Below the pieces are notes generated by a model. It had not been told where the DNA came from, ran no database searches, and saw nothing but the letters and a program-made list of their open reading frames with translations. Shown piece by piece: positions 24,276 to 33,962 of a stretch of DNA of 64,000 nucleotides. Within the stretch, counting starts at the first letter, position 1, and each line of letters begins with the position of its first letter. Made by a program: the position numbers and the translations under genes. Origin of the DNA: Granulicella sapmiensis (GTDB lineage: Bacteria; Acidobacteriota; Terriglobia; Terriglobales; Acidobacteriaceae); NCBI GenBank assembly GCA_026225395.1, contig JAMFSR010000026.1:124001-188000 (forward strand), given 5' to 3'.

Positions 24276-25169
24276 CTACTTTGTGAGGCGCTCAAGATGG
24301 CGATAGCCCCCGGAGGCGATGAAAGCCGTGGCGAAGGTCGTCAAGTTGTAGGTGGCGTGCAGCAGGACGGACGCGGCCACTGAGTGGGCTTTGAGGCGAA
24401 CCCATGACAACACAAGGCTTACGACGAAGAGTACAGCAAGGAAGCCGAGCGAGAACGAGAGCTGATCGCCGTGAATGAGGGCGAATCCGAGCGAAGAAAA
24501 GACCGACGCGAAGATGAGCGCGGGGACGGAGTGGAGCGAGGAGGTCTCCCAGCGGCGCAAGCCGGCGGGGGTGCGGTCGAGGGCGAGCCAGTCGTAAGCG
24601 GTGGCGAAGGCGGGTAGAAGGAAGCCGCGAAAGGCGACCTCTTCCATGAGCGGAAAGATGATGACGCCGCAGAGAGTGAGCAGCCAGGCGTTGAGTGGGG
24701 TGCGGAAGAAGGCGTCGAGCGGGGACTTGGCCGGTTGCGGCAGGTGAAGATCGGCCAGTTGGGCGGCGATGCTGAGCAGGACGCCGAGAGGAATGATCCA
24801 GAACCAGCGGCGGCGGACGCCGAGGGAGTTCCACTCGATGCCGGTTAGGAAGGGTTTGGACCAGATCTTTGTGAAGGCCCAGGCGGAGAAGGCAAGCGTG
24901 AAGACGTAAGCCATGACCTGCGCGAGGAGCTGCAGGCCGAGGTTCTGCATGGCTTGTGCATCGGTGTGGATGTGCGCCGCGGAGAGGATGATGGCGGCGC
25001 TGACGAGGTACATGAAAGCGGCGATCGAAAAGAAAAGGATCGCGTGGCCGAGGTGCGGGATGCGGCGGGCGGGGCCGTGATCCTGAGCAGGGTCGGTGTC
25101 GTGCTGGATGTCGAGCGCCTGATTGGCGGCTTGGTCGGGAACGGGTTCGAGTATGGGAAGCTTGCTCAT
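24276..25169 (-). CDS. CPBP-family intramembrane metalloprotease-like protein
   Basis: 297 residues with about eight hydrophobic segments. The CPBP/Abi signature is intact: EEVAFRGFLLPAF (EExxxR, motif 1), FALIHGD (motif 2 FxxxH) and the later HATYNLTT (motif 3). These residues form the glutamate/histidine active site of Rce1-like proteases. Family roles include protein processing and bacteriocin immunity; none is indicated here. The start ATG 25169 has no Shine-Dalgarno: a heptamer array begins 7 bases upstream. uvrA lies just before it on the same strand. Confidence 0.88.
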   Translation of the reverse strand: MSKLPILEPVPDQAANQALDIQHDTDPAQDHGPARRIPHLGHAILFFSIAAFMYLVSAAIILSAAHIHTDAQAMQNLGLQLLAQVMAYVFTLAFSAWAFTKIWSKPFLTGIEWNSLGVRRRWFWIIPLGVLLSIAAQLADLHLPQPAKSPLDAFFRTPLNAWLLTLCGVIIFPLMEEVAFRGFLLPAFATAYDWLALDRTPAGLRRWETSSLHSVPALIFASVFSSLGFALIHGDQLSFSLGFLAVLFVVSLVLSWVRLKAHSVAASVLLHATYNLTTFATAFIASGGYRHLERLTK

Positions 25170-25175
25170 TGAGGC

Positions 25176-25210
25176 AGAGTGTAGAGGTTAGAGTGTAGAG
25201 GATAGAGAGA
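25176..25210 (+). repeat. Heptamer array 6 (5 units)
   Basis: AGAGTGT-AGAGGTT-AGAGTGT-AGAGGAT-AGAGAGA. It occupies the gap between the uvrA stop (25213) and the CPBP start (25169). Confidence 0.75.
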
Positions 25211-25212
25211 GC

Positions 25213-28200
25213 TTACTTCCTGGGTTTGGTGGTCTTCTTAGCGGTGGACTTTTTGGCCGCTGCTGCGGTTAGCTTCTTTTGCGCTGAGGACTCGGGTTTG
25301 GTTTTGGAGGCTGTGGGGACGCCGGTTTTTTTCTCGGGTTTGATGAACTTTGGTTTGGGTGGCTTCTTTTCGTAATCGGGTAGCTCGATGGGCGGCAGGT
25401 GGTCTGCGGCGTCGAGGGTTCCTGCGCTTTCATAGTAGCGCGCGAGGAACTGGCCTGTGTATGAGCGAGGCTCGCGGGCGACAACTTCAGGTGGACCCTG
25501 GGCGACGATAGTGCCGCCGCCTTCGCCGCCCTCGGGGCCCATGTCGATGAGATAGTCGGCGTTGCGGATGATGTCGAGGTTGTGCTCGATGATCATGACG
25601 GTGTTGCCGAGATCGGTCAGGCGGTGGAGGACTTCGAGGAGCTTGCGGACGTCGTCGAAGTGGAGGCCGGTGGTTGGTTCGTCGAGGAGATAGAGGGTTT
25701 TGCCGGTCTGGCGCTTGGAGAGCTCGCGGGCGAGCTTCATGCGCTGGGCTTCGCCACCGGAGAGCGTGGTGGCAGACTGACCGAGGTGGATGTAGCCGAG
25801 ACCTACGTCGACGAGGGTGGTGAGTTTGACGTTGACGGCGGGGATGTCCTTGAGGACGGGCACGGCGTCTTCGATGGGGAGATCGAGAATGTCGGCGATG
25901 GAGTAGCCGTTGAACTTTACGGCCAGGGTTTCCTGGTTGTAACGGCGGCCGTTGCAGACTTCGCAGAGGACGTAGACGTCGGGCAGGAAGTTCATCTCGA
26001 TGCGGCGCTGGCCTTCGCCCTGGCAGGCTTCGCAGCGTCCGCCCTGGACGTTGAACGAGAAGCGGCCGGGCTTGTAGCCGCGCTCGCGGGACTCGGGGAG
26101 CATGGCGAAAAGGTCGCGGATGGCGGTGAAGACGCCTGTATAGGTGGCCGGGTTTGAACGCGGGGTGCGGCCGATGGGGGATTGATCGATCTGGATGACT
26201 TTGTCGAGCTGCGCGGCGCCGTGGATGGCTTTGTGCTCGCCGGGTTCTTCGCGGGAGCCGTAGAGCTCTTTGGCGAGCGAGCGGTAGAGGATGTCGTTGA
26301 CGAGGGTTGATTTGCCGGAGCCGCTGACGCCGGTGATGACCGTCATGACGCTGAGCGGGAAGTGGGCTGTGACGTGGCGAAGGTTGTGCGAGGTGGCGTC
26401 CTCGACCGAGAGCCAGTTGCCGGTGACGGGTCGGGGCTTTTTGTCCTTGGTGGGGCGGGTGACGATGTCGATTTTGCCGCTGAGATATTGGCCGGTGATG
26501 GAGTTCGGGTTGGCCATGACCTCGGCGGGTGTGCCCTGGGCCATGACGATCCCACCGTTTTTGCCGGCACCGGGGCCGAGGTCGAGGAGGTAGTCGGCCT
26601 TGCGCATGGTGTCTTCGTCGTGTTCGACGACGAGGACGGTGTTGCCGAGGTCGCGCAGGTTTTCAAGCGCGGCGATGAGACGCTGGTTGTCACGCTGGTG
26701 GAGGCCGATGCTGGGCTCGTCAAGAACGTAGAGGACGCCGCGGAGGCGCGAGCCGATTTGTGTGGCGAGGCGAATACGCTGGCCTTCGCCGCCGCTCAGG
26801 GTTGCAGCGCTACGGCTGAGTGAGAGGTAGCCGAGGCCTACGGCGTTGAGGAATTCGAGGCGCTCGATGATTTCGCGCTGCAGGCGGTCGGCGATGAGGC
26901 GGTCGCGGCCGGTGAAGACCATGCTGCGGGCGCCGAGGAGGGCGCGTTCGAGCGAGAGGGCCGTGAAGTCGGCGATGCTTGCGTCGTGGCGGGCGTTGGA
27001 GCTTTCGATGGGCTCGGTGTCGTGGTCTTCGAGGTTTACAGGCGGGTGCGCGGCTGCGTCGGCGAGCGGGATGGTGACGGCGAGGGACTCGGGGCGGAGG
27101 CGGTTGCCGTGGCAGCGGGGGCATTCAGTGGCGGACATGAACTGCATCATGTACTCGCGGTAGCCTTCGGACTTGGTGTCTTCGAGGGTGTCGCGAAGCC
27201 AGGGCAGAATTCCGTGGAAGCCGGTGCGTCCTACTTCGTTGCGGGGTGGGCCGTAGAGCAGGAGATCCTGCTGCGGCTTTGGGATGTCGGAGAACGGTTG
27301 GCGGAGGTTGATCTTGTACTTTTCCGCGGCGAGCTTGATGAGGCGCAGGAGGTACTGCGAGGATGAGCCGGGCCCCATGGCGCCGTCGAGCAGGGGCTTG
27401 GACCAGTCGGTGATGGTCTTGGAGGGATCGAAGTCGTAGATGCTGCCGAGGCCGTGGCACTCGGGGCAGGCACCGTAGTTGGAGTTGAAGCTGAAGCTGC
27501 GGGGTTCGAGCTTGGGGACGTTGATGCCGCAGTCGGGGCAGGCCATCGAGGAGCTGTAGAGGGTTTCGGCGTAGGCTCCGCCGTTGGGAGATTGCAGGCC
27601 GATGAGGACGAGGCCGTTGGCAAGTTGAAGGGCGGTGGTGACGGCGGCGGCGAGGCGGCGGGTGTCGTAGATGGGCGCGGGGCCGGAGGGTTCGAGGACA
27701 GAGGGGTCAGCGGGTGCGGGCTTGAGGATGATGCGGTCGACGATGGCTTCCAGGGTGTGGTTCTTGCGCTTTTCGAGGCGCATGCCTTCTTCGGCTTCGG
27801 TGATTTCGCCGTCGATGCGGAGGCGGTAGCCCTTTTTGTCGAGGGCCTCGATCTCTTCGCGGAACTCGCCCTTGCGGCCGCGCACGATGGGGGCGAGGAC
27901 CGTGATGCGCTCTTGCTGGCTTGCGGGCGATTGGCGGGCGCGGTCGACGATCTGCGCGACGATTTGTTCGGCGGACTGGCGCGAGATGGGGCGGTGGCAG
28001 TTGGGGCAGTGAGGCTGGCCGACTGAGGCCCAGAGCAGGCGCAGGTAATCGTAGATTTCGGTGATGGTGCCGACGGTAGAGCGCGGGCTGCGGCTGGTGG
28101 TTTTCTGCTCGATAGAGATGGCGGGCGAGAGGCCGTCGATGGAGTCGACGTCAGGGCGCTCCATCTGGTCGAGGAACTGGCGGGCGTAGGCGGAGAGGGT

Positions 28201-28371
28201 TTCGACGTAGCGGCGCTGGCCTTCGGCGTAGATGGTATCGAAGGCGAGCGAGGACTTACCGGAGCCGGAGAGGCCGGTAACCACGGTGAGGGTGTTGCGC
28301 GGGATGGAGACAGAGACATCGCGCAGGTTGTGCTGGCGGGCTCCGCGGACGTTGATGTGGGTCAGGCTCAT
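25213..28371 (-). CDS. uvrA: Excinuclease ABC subunit A
   Basis: DNA-damage recognition ATPase of nucleotide excision repair. Two ABC modules: Walker [15 protein letters not shown] (residues about 33-46) and [16 protein letters not shown] signatures [16 protein letters not shown] and [16 protein letters not shown]; zinc modules CPNCHRP, CPDCG...CPECHG and CEACQGEG...CEVCNG. At 1052 residues it is about 100 longer than the usual 940-960. The excess comes from an insertion ([20 protein letters not shown]) before the first signature and a C-terminal lysine-rich tail of about 45 residues ([13 protein letters not shown]). No SOS box recognised upstream. Confidence 0.96.
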   Translation of the reverse strand: MSLTHINVRGARQHNLRDVSVSIPRNTLTVVTGLSGSGKSSLAFDTIYAEGQRRYVETLSAYARQFLDQMERPDVDSIDGLSPAISIEQKTTSRSPRSTVGTITEIYDYLRLLWASVGQPHCPNCHRPISRQSAEQIVAQIVDRARQSPASQQERITVLAPIVRGRKGEFREEIEALDKKGYRLRIDGEITEAEEGMRLEKRKNHTLEAIVDRIILKPAPADPSVLEPSGPAPIYDTRRLAAAVTTALQLANGLVLIGLQSPNGGAYAETLYSSSMACPDCGINVPKLEPRSFSFNSNYGACPECHGLGSIYDFDPSKTITDWSKPLLDGAMGPGSSSQYLLRLIKLAAEKYKINLRQPFSDIPKPQQDLLLYGPPRNEVGRTGFHGILPWLRDTLEDTKSEGYREYMMQFMSATECPRCHGNRLRPESLAVTIPLADAAAHPPVNLEDHDTEPIESSNARHDASIADFTALSLERALLGARSMVFTGRDRLIADRLQREIIERLEFLNAVGLGYLSLSRSAATLSGGEGQRIRLATQIGSRLRGVLYVLDEPSIGLHQRDNQRLIAALENLRDLGNTVLVVEHDEDTMRKADYLLDLGPGAGKNGGIVMAQGTPAEVMANPNSITGQYLSGKIDIVTRPTKDKKPRPVTGNWLSVEDATSHNLRHVTAHFPLSVMTVITGVSGSGKSTLVNDILYRSLAKELYGSREEPGEHKAIHGAAQLDKVIQIDQSPIGRTPRSNPATYTGVFTAIRDLFAMLPESRERGYKPGRFSFNVQGGRCEACQGEGQRRIEMNFLPDVYVLCEVCNGRRYNQETLAVKFNGYSIADILDLPIEDAVPVLKDIPAVNVKLTTLVDVGLGYIHLGQSATTLSGGEAQRMKLARELSKRQTGKTLYLLDEPTTGLHFDDVRKLLEVLHRLTDLGNTVMIIEHNLDIIRNADYLIDMGPEGGEGGGTIVAQGPPEVVAREPRSYTGQFLARYYESAGTLDAADHLPPIELPDYEKKPPKPKFIKPEKKTGVPTASKTKPESSAQKKLTAAAAKKSTAKKTTKPRK

Positions 28372-28596
28372 GAGTCAAAGATGGCTTAATTAGGCCAAGA
28401 CTCTAGTGTACGAGAAATGGGGGGATCGAGGTTAGGGGAAGGGATTTGGGCCGCGTGGAAGCCATGGTTCCTTAGTTGTCAACAGTGCGATTGATTTTCA
28501 CACTGCGCGCGGTGGAAAGTTGCATCAGAATGGGTTGTGGGCAGGGAGACTCTGCCTTGGTTCGTCCAGCTATGGGACGGACGGTGATCTGGGCCA

Positions 28597-28779
28597 ATGG
28601 AGGCGGGTGTGATTAGTTCGTTGATGCTGATTTGTGCGGTTGGAGCGTCGCTGGCGTTCGGTGTGCTGGTGGCTTATGGCGTTTGCCAGGTGATGTTCCG
28701 GGTGTTTCGGCAGCATGCTACCGCAGTAGCCAGGGACCGGGTGTCGGCTTCGGGCGTGCGCATGGCTGTTGAAGGCTGA
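28597..28779 (+). CDS. Hypothetical single-pass membrane peptide
   Basis: 60 residues. One strong hydrophobic helix (VISSLMLICAVGASLAFGVLVAYGVCQVMF) is followed by a basic tail (RVFRQHATAVARDR). The RBS is weak, and the ORF lies alone between the uvrA upstream region and a heptamer array. It may be a real small membrane protein, but evidence is limited to the helix and open frame. Confidence 0.45.
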   Translation: MEAGVISSLMLICAVGASLAFGVLVAYGVCQVMFRVFRQHATAVARDRVSASGVRMAVEG

Positions 28780-28784
28780 GAAGC

Positions 28785-28819
28785 AGAGTGTAGATGTTAG
28801 AGCGTAAAGGGTAGAGAGT
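28785..28819 (+). repeat. Heptamer array 7 (5 units)
   Basis: AGAGTGT-AGATGTT-AGAGCGT-AAAGGGT-AGAGAGT, 6 bases after the small membrane ORF stop and before the converging STN-like gene. Confidence 0.75.
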
Positions 28820-28861
28820 GCTGTTTGGCGCTGCCCGGACGTTGAATTCCTGACAAATTTG

Positions 28862-29800
28862 TTATTGAGGTGTTGTGGTCGTCGTGGGGGAACTCGCGGC
28901 GGCCTTTTGCTTTTGCATCTGCAGAAGCTGCTGGTAGATCTGGTCGGGGGTGGCTACGCCGTTGGGGCTGGTGCTGGTGGTGCTGCCGGGTGGGGGTGGG
29001 TTGGGAGCGTCTACGATGCCGGAGGTGGAAGGCGTTGTGGACGGTGTAGGAATGGAATCCAAGGGCACGGAGTTGGTGGTGGGGTAGCTGGCGGCCATGG
29101 GTGAGGTATTGCCGGCGTTGCCGTTGACGTCGTTGGCGGGCTGCGGGATGCTGGGCGGGCCGGAGGGCTGTTGCTGCTGGGCAGGAGCCTGGGCCTGTTG
29201 CGGAATGGCTTGAGGTTGGAACGGCTGGCCCTGGCGCTGCAGGCGATCGGAGAGTCTGCGCGGACGGCGCTGGTTGGCGTCTTCGTCATCGTCGAAGCGG
29301 CCGGCGTTGGGGTTGGGAGGAGTGGGACCGCCGTTGCGTGGGGTGAGGATGAGCTCGGAGGGTGCGTCGGTGGTGGAGATGCGCAGGAGCATGTTGCTGC
29401 CGGTGCCGTCGAGCAGAGTAGCGAGAATGGTGGAAGGCTCGGCGGGGCCGTAGTTGCCGAAGACACGTTCGTCGGCGACGCCGCCGGTGATGGTCATATC
29501 GGTGAGGCGGGAGATGGTGTGGAGGATCTGGTTGAGGCTGGAGTTGTCTGCGCGGACGTTGATGAGGCCGGCGGCGTAGGTGACCTCGGCGCGTTGGGGC
29601 TCGTGGCTGGGGTGGGTGGTGTCCGGCGTGGCGGCAATGGGCGCCGGGAGCGTGTTGGCTGCGGGAAGCGCGGTGGGTGAGGTAGCGGGCAGCGTGGAAA
29701 TCTGCCGCTGTGAGATCTGCGCGCACAGCGGTGCGGCGGCAAGCGCGAGGGCTGCGGCGAGGAACGCATTCCGGGGGTGCGGATGGGATATCGGGGTCAT
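28862..29800 (-). CDS. Secreted protein with STN-like (secretin/TonB short N-terminal) domain
   Basis: 312 residues. ATG 29800 (MTPISHPHPRNAFLAAALALAAAPLCAQ) gives a signal peptide; the track ORF extends about 96 residues upstream without support. VTYAAGLINVRADNSSLNQILHTISRLTDMTITGGVADERVFGNYGPAEPSTILATLLDGTGSNMLLR matches the STN-like fold of secretins and TonB receptors. The rest is low-complexity (Q/P/T/S-rich) with a basic patch RRPRRLSDRLQRQ. It may be a periplasmic adaptor of a secretion or pilus system, but no such genes are adjacent. Confidence 0.7.
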   Translation of the reverse strand: MTPISHPHPRNAFLAAALALAAAPLCAQISQRQISTLPATSPTALPAANTLPAPIAATPDTTHPSHEPQRAEVTYAAGLINVRADNSSLNQILHTISRLTDMTITGGVADERVFGNYGPAEPSTILATLLDGTGSNMLLRISTTDAPSELILTPRNGGPTPPNPNAGRFDDDEDANQRRPRRLSDRLQRQGQPFQPQAIPQQAQAPAQQQQPSGPPSIPQPANDVNGNAGNTSPMAASYPTTNSVPLDSIPTPSTTPSTSGIVDAPNPPPPGSTTSTSPNGVATPDQIYQQLLQMQKQKAAASSPTTTTTPQ

Positions 29801-30009
29801 CGGGTACACGTCATCTAAAGCGTGGGACGGGTTGGGTTGCCGGAAGGTAGCTTCCCAGAGCAAGAATACTCCGGCTGCGGGTTTTGGAGTGGCGGACGGA
29901 GATGAAGTCGAAGGGAGAGCTAGACTTGAGGGCCACTCCTTCGTATGCTGTGCGGTAGCGCGTTGCGCGGAAAACGCAGAGGGAGACGATTCTGAGTTCT
30001 TTTCGAAAC

Positions 30010-30990
30010 ATGGGCGCGTGCGTGCTGGCGTTGAGCATGGCTGCCGGGGCGCAGACCTGCACGACGCAGGCCAAGATGCAGGCCGCAACGCGGACCGCGC
30101 TGGCGGATGAGGCGTTGCTGCTGGGTACTGCCGTGAAGGCCGGCGATGCGAATGCCGTAAAGGCCGCGACGGTGCCGGAGTATGCGAATAACTTTGCGCC
30201 GATTGAGTATGTGATCCACAGCACGACCGACAGGTTGAAGGGCGACACGCTGCGGGTGACGCAGGTGTATGTGCTGGATGTGAGCTCGCGCAAGGCAGGG
30301 GATACGAGCGAGGCGGACTTTACGTGTCCGCTGCAGGGGTCGACGGCGGAGACGGATTTTTCGTTCTCGTCGCTTCCTGCGGGTGTTTATGGATTTGCAA
30401 TGGTGGAAGCAGCGGGCGGGGAGCGTCCGTGGCTGCTGGCGTTTGTGCTGGAGCAGGAAAACGGCGCGTGGAAGATGGCCGGGTTCTATCCTCATGCACG
30501 AACGGCGGCGGGTAAGGATGGGCTCTGGTACTGGAACGCCGCGCGGGCCAATGTGAAGACCAAGCCGTGGCTGGCATGGCTGGAGTTTGACGAAGCCAGC
30601 GAGCTGTTGCGGCCGGCGAGTTTTGTTTCGAGCACCAGCCTGGACAAGCTGATGGCCGAGCAGCATGCGGGAGCGCCGCCGCAGCTTTCCGACGGTATCA
30701 GCGTGCAGACGCCGCTGGTGGTGAAGGCTGCTGATGGTCAGGAGTTCCACTTTACGTCGATAACCAATGAGGATGCCGCGGATGACTCGAGTTTGAACCT
30801 GGTGCTTCACTTTGCGGCGGAACAGCTGGCGGGTGTGGAGGCGAATCGTGCTCGCGATCTGGCGGCGGCGAAGGCGATGCTGGCCGCGCATCCGGAGCTG
30901 CGGCAGGGGTACGGCTCGATTTACGTTTTCGGGGATGTCGCGGGGCAGAATCCTTCGGTGCTGAGCTTGAAAATGACAGAAATTCCTTAG
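30010..30990 (+). CDS. Hypothetical exported protein
   Basis: 326 residues. The N-terminus MGACVLALSMAAGAQTCTTQ looks like the end of a signal peptide. GGGAG (29981-29985) is 6 bases from an in-frame CTG at 29992, giving SSFRNMGACVLALSMAAGAQ, a better signal with a positive N-region. The true start may therefore be the rare CTG. The body contains FSFSSLPAGVYGFAMVEAAGGERPWLLAFVLEQENGAWKMAGFYPHAR, suggesting a beta-rich fold similar to periplasmic NTF2-like or lipoprotein domains. It is divergent from the STN gene. I do not recognise the family. Confidence 0.7.
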   Translation: MGACVLALSMAAGAQTCTTQAKMQAATRTALADEALLLGTAVKAGDANAVKAATVPEYANNFAPIEYVIHSTTDRLKGDTLRVTQVYVLDVSSRKAGDTSEADFTCPLQGSTAETDFSFSSLPAGVYGFAMVEAAGGERPWLLAFVLEQENGAWKMAGFYPHARTAAGKDGLWYWNAARANVKTKPWLAWLEFDEASELLRPASFVSSTSLDKLMAEQHAGAPPQLSDGISVQTPLVVKAADGQEFHFTSITNEDAADDSSLNLVLHFAAEQLAGVEANRARDLAAAKAMLAAHPELRQGYGSIYVFGDVAGQNPSVLSLKMTEIP

Positions 30991-31088
30991 CTTCAGGTCC
31001 AGGTCGTTCGCGCGGTCGAGGCCGCAACACGCAGGGATGGCATCTATCACTAAGTACCAGCAGGCACAAAAGGCTTTTGGAGAAGAGA

Positions 31089-31736
31089 ATGCCAACGTCA
31101 CAGAAATCACTCGCCCAGGCAATACGAGATCGACGGGCGACGCCGAGTTTCGATGGAGAGCCTATACCGGCGAGCGATCTGCGGCAGATTCTCGACGCGG
31201 GTCTCCATGCGCCGAGCGGCTACAACATGCAGCCGTGGCGGTTCATCGTAGTGCAGCATCCTGAACAGAAGAAACGGCTGCGGGCGGCGAGCTATAACCA
31301 GGCGAAGGTGGAAGAAGCGAGTGCGGTGATTGTGGCCTGCGGGGATCGCGATGGCTGGCGCAAGGACCTGGACGAGATGCTGCGGCTGGGCCGCGCGGGT
31401 GGAATGCCGGAGAGCTATGCGGCGCAGGCGGAGAACAGCGTGCCGGCGTATCTTTCGGGCATGTCGTATGACCAGATGTCGGGCTGGCTGAACAAGATGG
31501 TCACCTACGCGACGATGTCGATGCTGCTGATGGCTGAAGTGATGGGTTATGACACGGCGCCAATGGAAGGCTTTGAGCAGCAAAAGGTTTGCGAGACGCT
31601 GAAGCTGCCGATGAGCTACTTTGTGGTGTCGCTGTTGGCGATTGGGAAATTGAGCGGGCCGGATAAGTTTTACGGTGGGCGCTTCGACATGTCACACACG
31701 GTGTTTGGCGAAGAGTTTGGTAAGCCGCTGAAGTGA
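31089..31736 (+). CDS. Nitroreductase-family flavoprotein
   Basis: Predicted FMN-dependent NAD(P)H oxidoreductase of 215 residues. RDRRATPSFDGEPIPASDLRQILDAGLHAPSGYNMQPWRFIVVQ is the typical FMN-binding N-terminal block. VIVACGDRD and AYATMSMLLMAEVMGYDTAPMEGFE are further family blocks. ATG 31089 is preferred to TTG 31077 because GGAGAAGAG precedes it. Substrate cannot be read from sequence. It is followed by an alpha/beta hydrolase 64 bases downstream. Confidence 0.88.
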   Translation: MPTSQKSLAQAIRDRRATPSFDGEPIPASDLRQILDAGLHAPSGYNMQPWRFIVVQHPEQKKRLRAASYNQAKVEEASAVIVACGDRDGWRKDLDEMLRLGRAGGMPESYAAQAENSVPAYLSGMSYDQMSGWLNKMVTYATMSMLLMAEVMGYDTAPMEGFEQQKVCETLKLPMSYFVVSLLAIGKLSGPDKFYGGRFDMSHTVFGEEFGKPLK

Positions 31737-31800
31737 GCAGGTCAACTTTAGCTGCGAAATTTGCTGACTCGCTCACTAGCTTGCGGACTAAAGTAAATCT

Positions 31801-32766
31801 ATGAGAACTCTCGGGCGCTTGTTGCTGTTGGTGGTCTTGCTGGTGGTTGTAACTGGCGTGGTGTTCTATGAGCGGCCGCTGTGGGTCGTGATGCAGGAAA
31901 CCCACTTTGGGCTTTTCCTGGCGCGGGTGCAGAGCAACTATGTGCTGACGCCGGAAGGGCGTGTTCACTACTACGAGGGCGAAGCGAGCACACCGGGTGG
32001 CGGAATTCCGCTGGTGCTGGTGCATGGACTGGCGGACCGCGGCGAAAGCTGGGCGCCGATGATGAAGCGGTTGAAGCGCGCGGGCTTTCATGTGTATGCG
32101 CCGGACCTTCTGGGATATGGGCGGTCGCCGAAGCCGGGCGATTCGGATTACTCGATTGCTACGCAGGAGCAGTTTGTGGCGGACTTTATCCAGTCGATCG
32201 GGTTGCAGAAGCCTGATGTCGGTGGATGGTCGATGGGTGGATGGATTGTGTTGAAGCTGGCGCTGGATCATCCGGACATGGTGGACCGCGTGGTGGTGTA
32301 TGACCCGGCGGGGATCAAGTTCGATGGTGCTGCGGACCGGGCGACGATTTTTCATCCGAATACGCCGGATGATGTGAACAAGCTGCAGGCCATGATGGAG
32401 CCGGAGGCCAAGCCTCTGCCTTTGTTTGTAGCTAAAGATGCGCTGCGTGCATTACAAGATGGAGCGCCGGTGAACGATAAGAGCATGGCTGCCATGCAAA
32501 GCGGCAAGGATGCTCTGGATACGCGGCTGGCGGGTATGACGGAGCCGCTGTTGATTGTGTGGGGAAGCCTGGATCGGCTGATTCCGCTCTCCGCGGGCGA
32601 GACGATGCATGGGATGGTGTCGAAGTCGGAGCTGGATGTGGTGGAGGGCTGCGGGCACCTGGGGCCGAGGGTTTGTTCGGGACGGGAAGCCGCGGCTACC
32701 GCGGACTTTCTGAAAGCGAATCCGGCGCCGGCGGGGTTGGTGCGGACGCTGACAAATATGCGGTAG
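31801..32766 (+). CDS. Membrane-anchored alpha/beta hydrolase
   Basis: 321 residues. The N-terminus LGRLLLLVVLLVVVTGVVFYERP is an uncleaved signal anchor. The alpha/beta fold follows: LVLVHGLADRGESWAP (oxyanion HG), GGWSMGGWIVLKLA (nucleophile Ser in GWSMGG), LIVWGSLDRLIPLS (acid Asp) and VEGCGHLG (His). All triad members are present. Substrate unknown; esterase or lipase-like activity is inferred. A 7-bp inverted repeat ACTTTAG/CTAAAGT (31745-31794) lies upstream. Confidence 0.85.
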   Translation: MRTLGRLLLLVVLLVVVTGVVFYERPLWVVMQETHFGLFLARVQSNYVLTPEGRVHYYEGEASTPGGGIPLVLVHGLADRGESWAPMMKRLKRAGFHVYAPDLLGYGRSPKPGDSDYSIATQEQFVADFIQSIGLQKPDVGGWSMGGWIVLKLALDHPDMVDRVVVYDPAGIKFDGAADRATIFHPNTPDDVNKLQAMMEPEAKPLPLFVAKDALRALQDGAPVNDKSMAAMQSGKDALDTRLAGMTEPLLIVWGSLDRLIPLSAGETMHGMVSKSELDVVEGCGHLGPRVCSGREAAATADFLKANPAPAGLVRTLTNMR

Positions 32767-32811
32767 GGTTGGCGGTCAGTGGACGATGTTGATAGCGGGG
32801 TGGTTGGAGGT

Positions 32812-33402
32812 TCATGGCTTTTCGCGGGTGAGACTTGCGATGAAGTTGGGCTCCCAGGTTTTGCCGCCGTCGCTGGAGTAGGCCTGTTCAACACGGTGTG
32901 CATTGGCGGTGATGTCGAACCAGGCGAAGCGGACGAGGACGGCGCGGCCGTTGAATGCTTCCTGGTCGTAGAGTTCGCCGCGGCCCTCTTTGAACTCCCC
33001 GATTAAGGGTGTAGGACTCAGTGCGCCGTCTTCAATGCCGGCGAAGGACTGGCTCCACTGGTGGGATTGGGGATTGTAGAGAAACAGGGTCAGGCCTTTG
33101 AAGTGAGTGGAGCCGTTGCCGGCTTCAATCTCTTCGAGCTGGGCGCGGCCTTCCCATACTTTGCGGACGGTGACGGTGCCATCGATCTCGACCCAGTCAT
33201 GGCTGCCGGAAAGCGGGTGCTGGAGTTTCCTGATGTGAGTGTGCCACGTGCCGAAGTTGAAGTCGAAGTCATGGCTGCCATCGCGCAGCGTGACCGAGGC
33301 ACTGAGGTTCGCGGAGGTCTGGGAGTGGGCGTGGTGGGGATGCATGAGGTAGAGGAGAGTGAGGATGGCAAGCGAGGTGATGGTGAGGCGGACCGTGTTC
33401 AT
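32812..33402 (-). CDS. Secreted hypothetical protein, DUF1579-like
   Basis: 196 residues. ATG 33402 (MNTVRLTITSLAILTLLYLMHPHHAHSQ) has CCAGGAGAAACC upstream and gives a signal peptide; the track ORF is over-extended. The domain contains FDFNFGTWHTHIRKL, TVTVRKVWEGRAQLEEIEAG, FKGLTLFLYNPQSHQWSQSF and RVEQAYSSDGGKTWEPNFI, a lipocalin-like pattern seen in DUF1579-type proteins. The family call is tentative. It sits 37 bases from the frameshifted GNAT gene on the same strand. Confidence 0.65.
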   Translation of the reverse strand: MNTVRLTITSLAILTLLYLMHPHHAHSQTSANLSASVTLRDGSHDFDFNFGTWHTHIRKLQHPLSGSHDWVEIDGTVTVRKVWEGRAQLEEIEAGNGSTHFKGLTLFLYNPQSHQWSQSFAGIEDGALSPTPLIGEFKEGRGELYDQEAFNGRAVLVRFAWFDITANAHRVEQAYSSDGGKTWEPNFIASLTREKP

Positions 33403-33439
33403 GGTTTCTCCTGGAGCGTGCGCTGTGGGTAGAAGGTGA

Positions 33440-33915
33440 TCAGAGGGTTTTGGAGTAAACAACGAAACCGGTTTTTTGCGCGACCTTGTCGTATAGCTGC
33501 ATGGCGGTGGCATTGGTTTCGTGAGTTTGCCAATAGAAGTTGCTACATCCTGCGTTGGCTGCGTAGCGACAGGCTGCTTCGATGAGGGCACGGCCTATGC
33601 CGGTGCCGCGTGTGGATTCAAGCGTGTACAGATCGCGCAGATAGCAGACAGGATCAAGCGAGATGGTGCTGCGGTGGAAGAGGATGTGCGCGAGGCGAAG
33701 AGCGTTTCGTTCCGCACGGCGACGAAGGCGTGCATTGGCTCGTAGGCGTCGAAGAAGCGCGACCAGGTGAGGCCGGTGATGGCGGAAGGGAGCGCGGTGT
33801 CGTCTTTGCGACCGTAAAAGGCGTTGTAGCCGTCCCATAGAGCTTGCCATTGGTCGAAATCAGAGGGCTGAACCAGCCGGATTTCAAGGTCGTGTCTGGG
33901 GCCGACGTTGCTCAT
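33440..33915 (-). pseudogene. GNAT-family acetyltransferase, frameshifted
   Basis: Two track ORFs are halves of one gene. The first (33915 downwards) encodes DLEIRLVQPSDFDQWQALWDGYNAFYG...HAFVAVRNETLFA. The second frame continues LAHILFHRSTISLDPVCYLRDLYTLE, RGTGIGRALIEAACRYAANAG and the C-terminus. RGTGIGR is the acetyl-CoA pyrophosphate loop. Insertion of one G/C base near 33695-33697 would restore a single frame reading NETLFGLAHILFHRS. So there is a one-base deletion, or a sequencing error. It is divergent from the MocR regulator. Confidence 0.75.
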
Positions 33916-33962
33916 ACATCAAGGATGCGTGAGCGCATGGTATTTTCATAGAGCCACTTTTT

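Noticed and set aside
24083-24295. 70-aa minus ORF
   Set aside because: Out-of-frame with the better supported zinc-ribbon ORF and without any recognisable feature.
28372-28470. SOS (LexA) box before uvrA
   Set aside because: Neither the CTGT-N8-ACAG nor the GAAC-N4-GTTC type was found.
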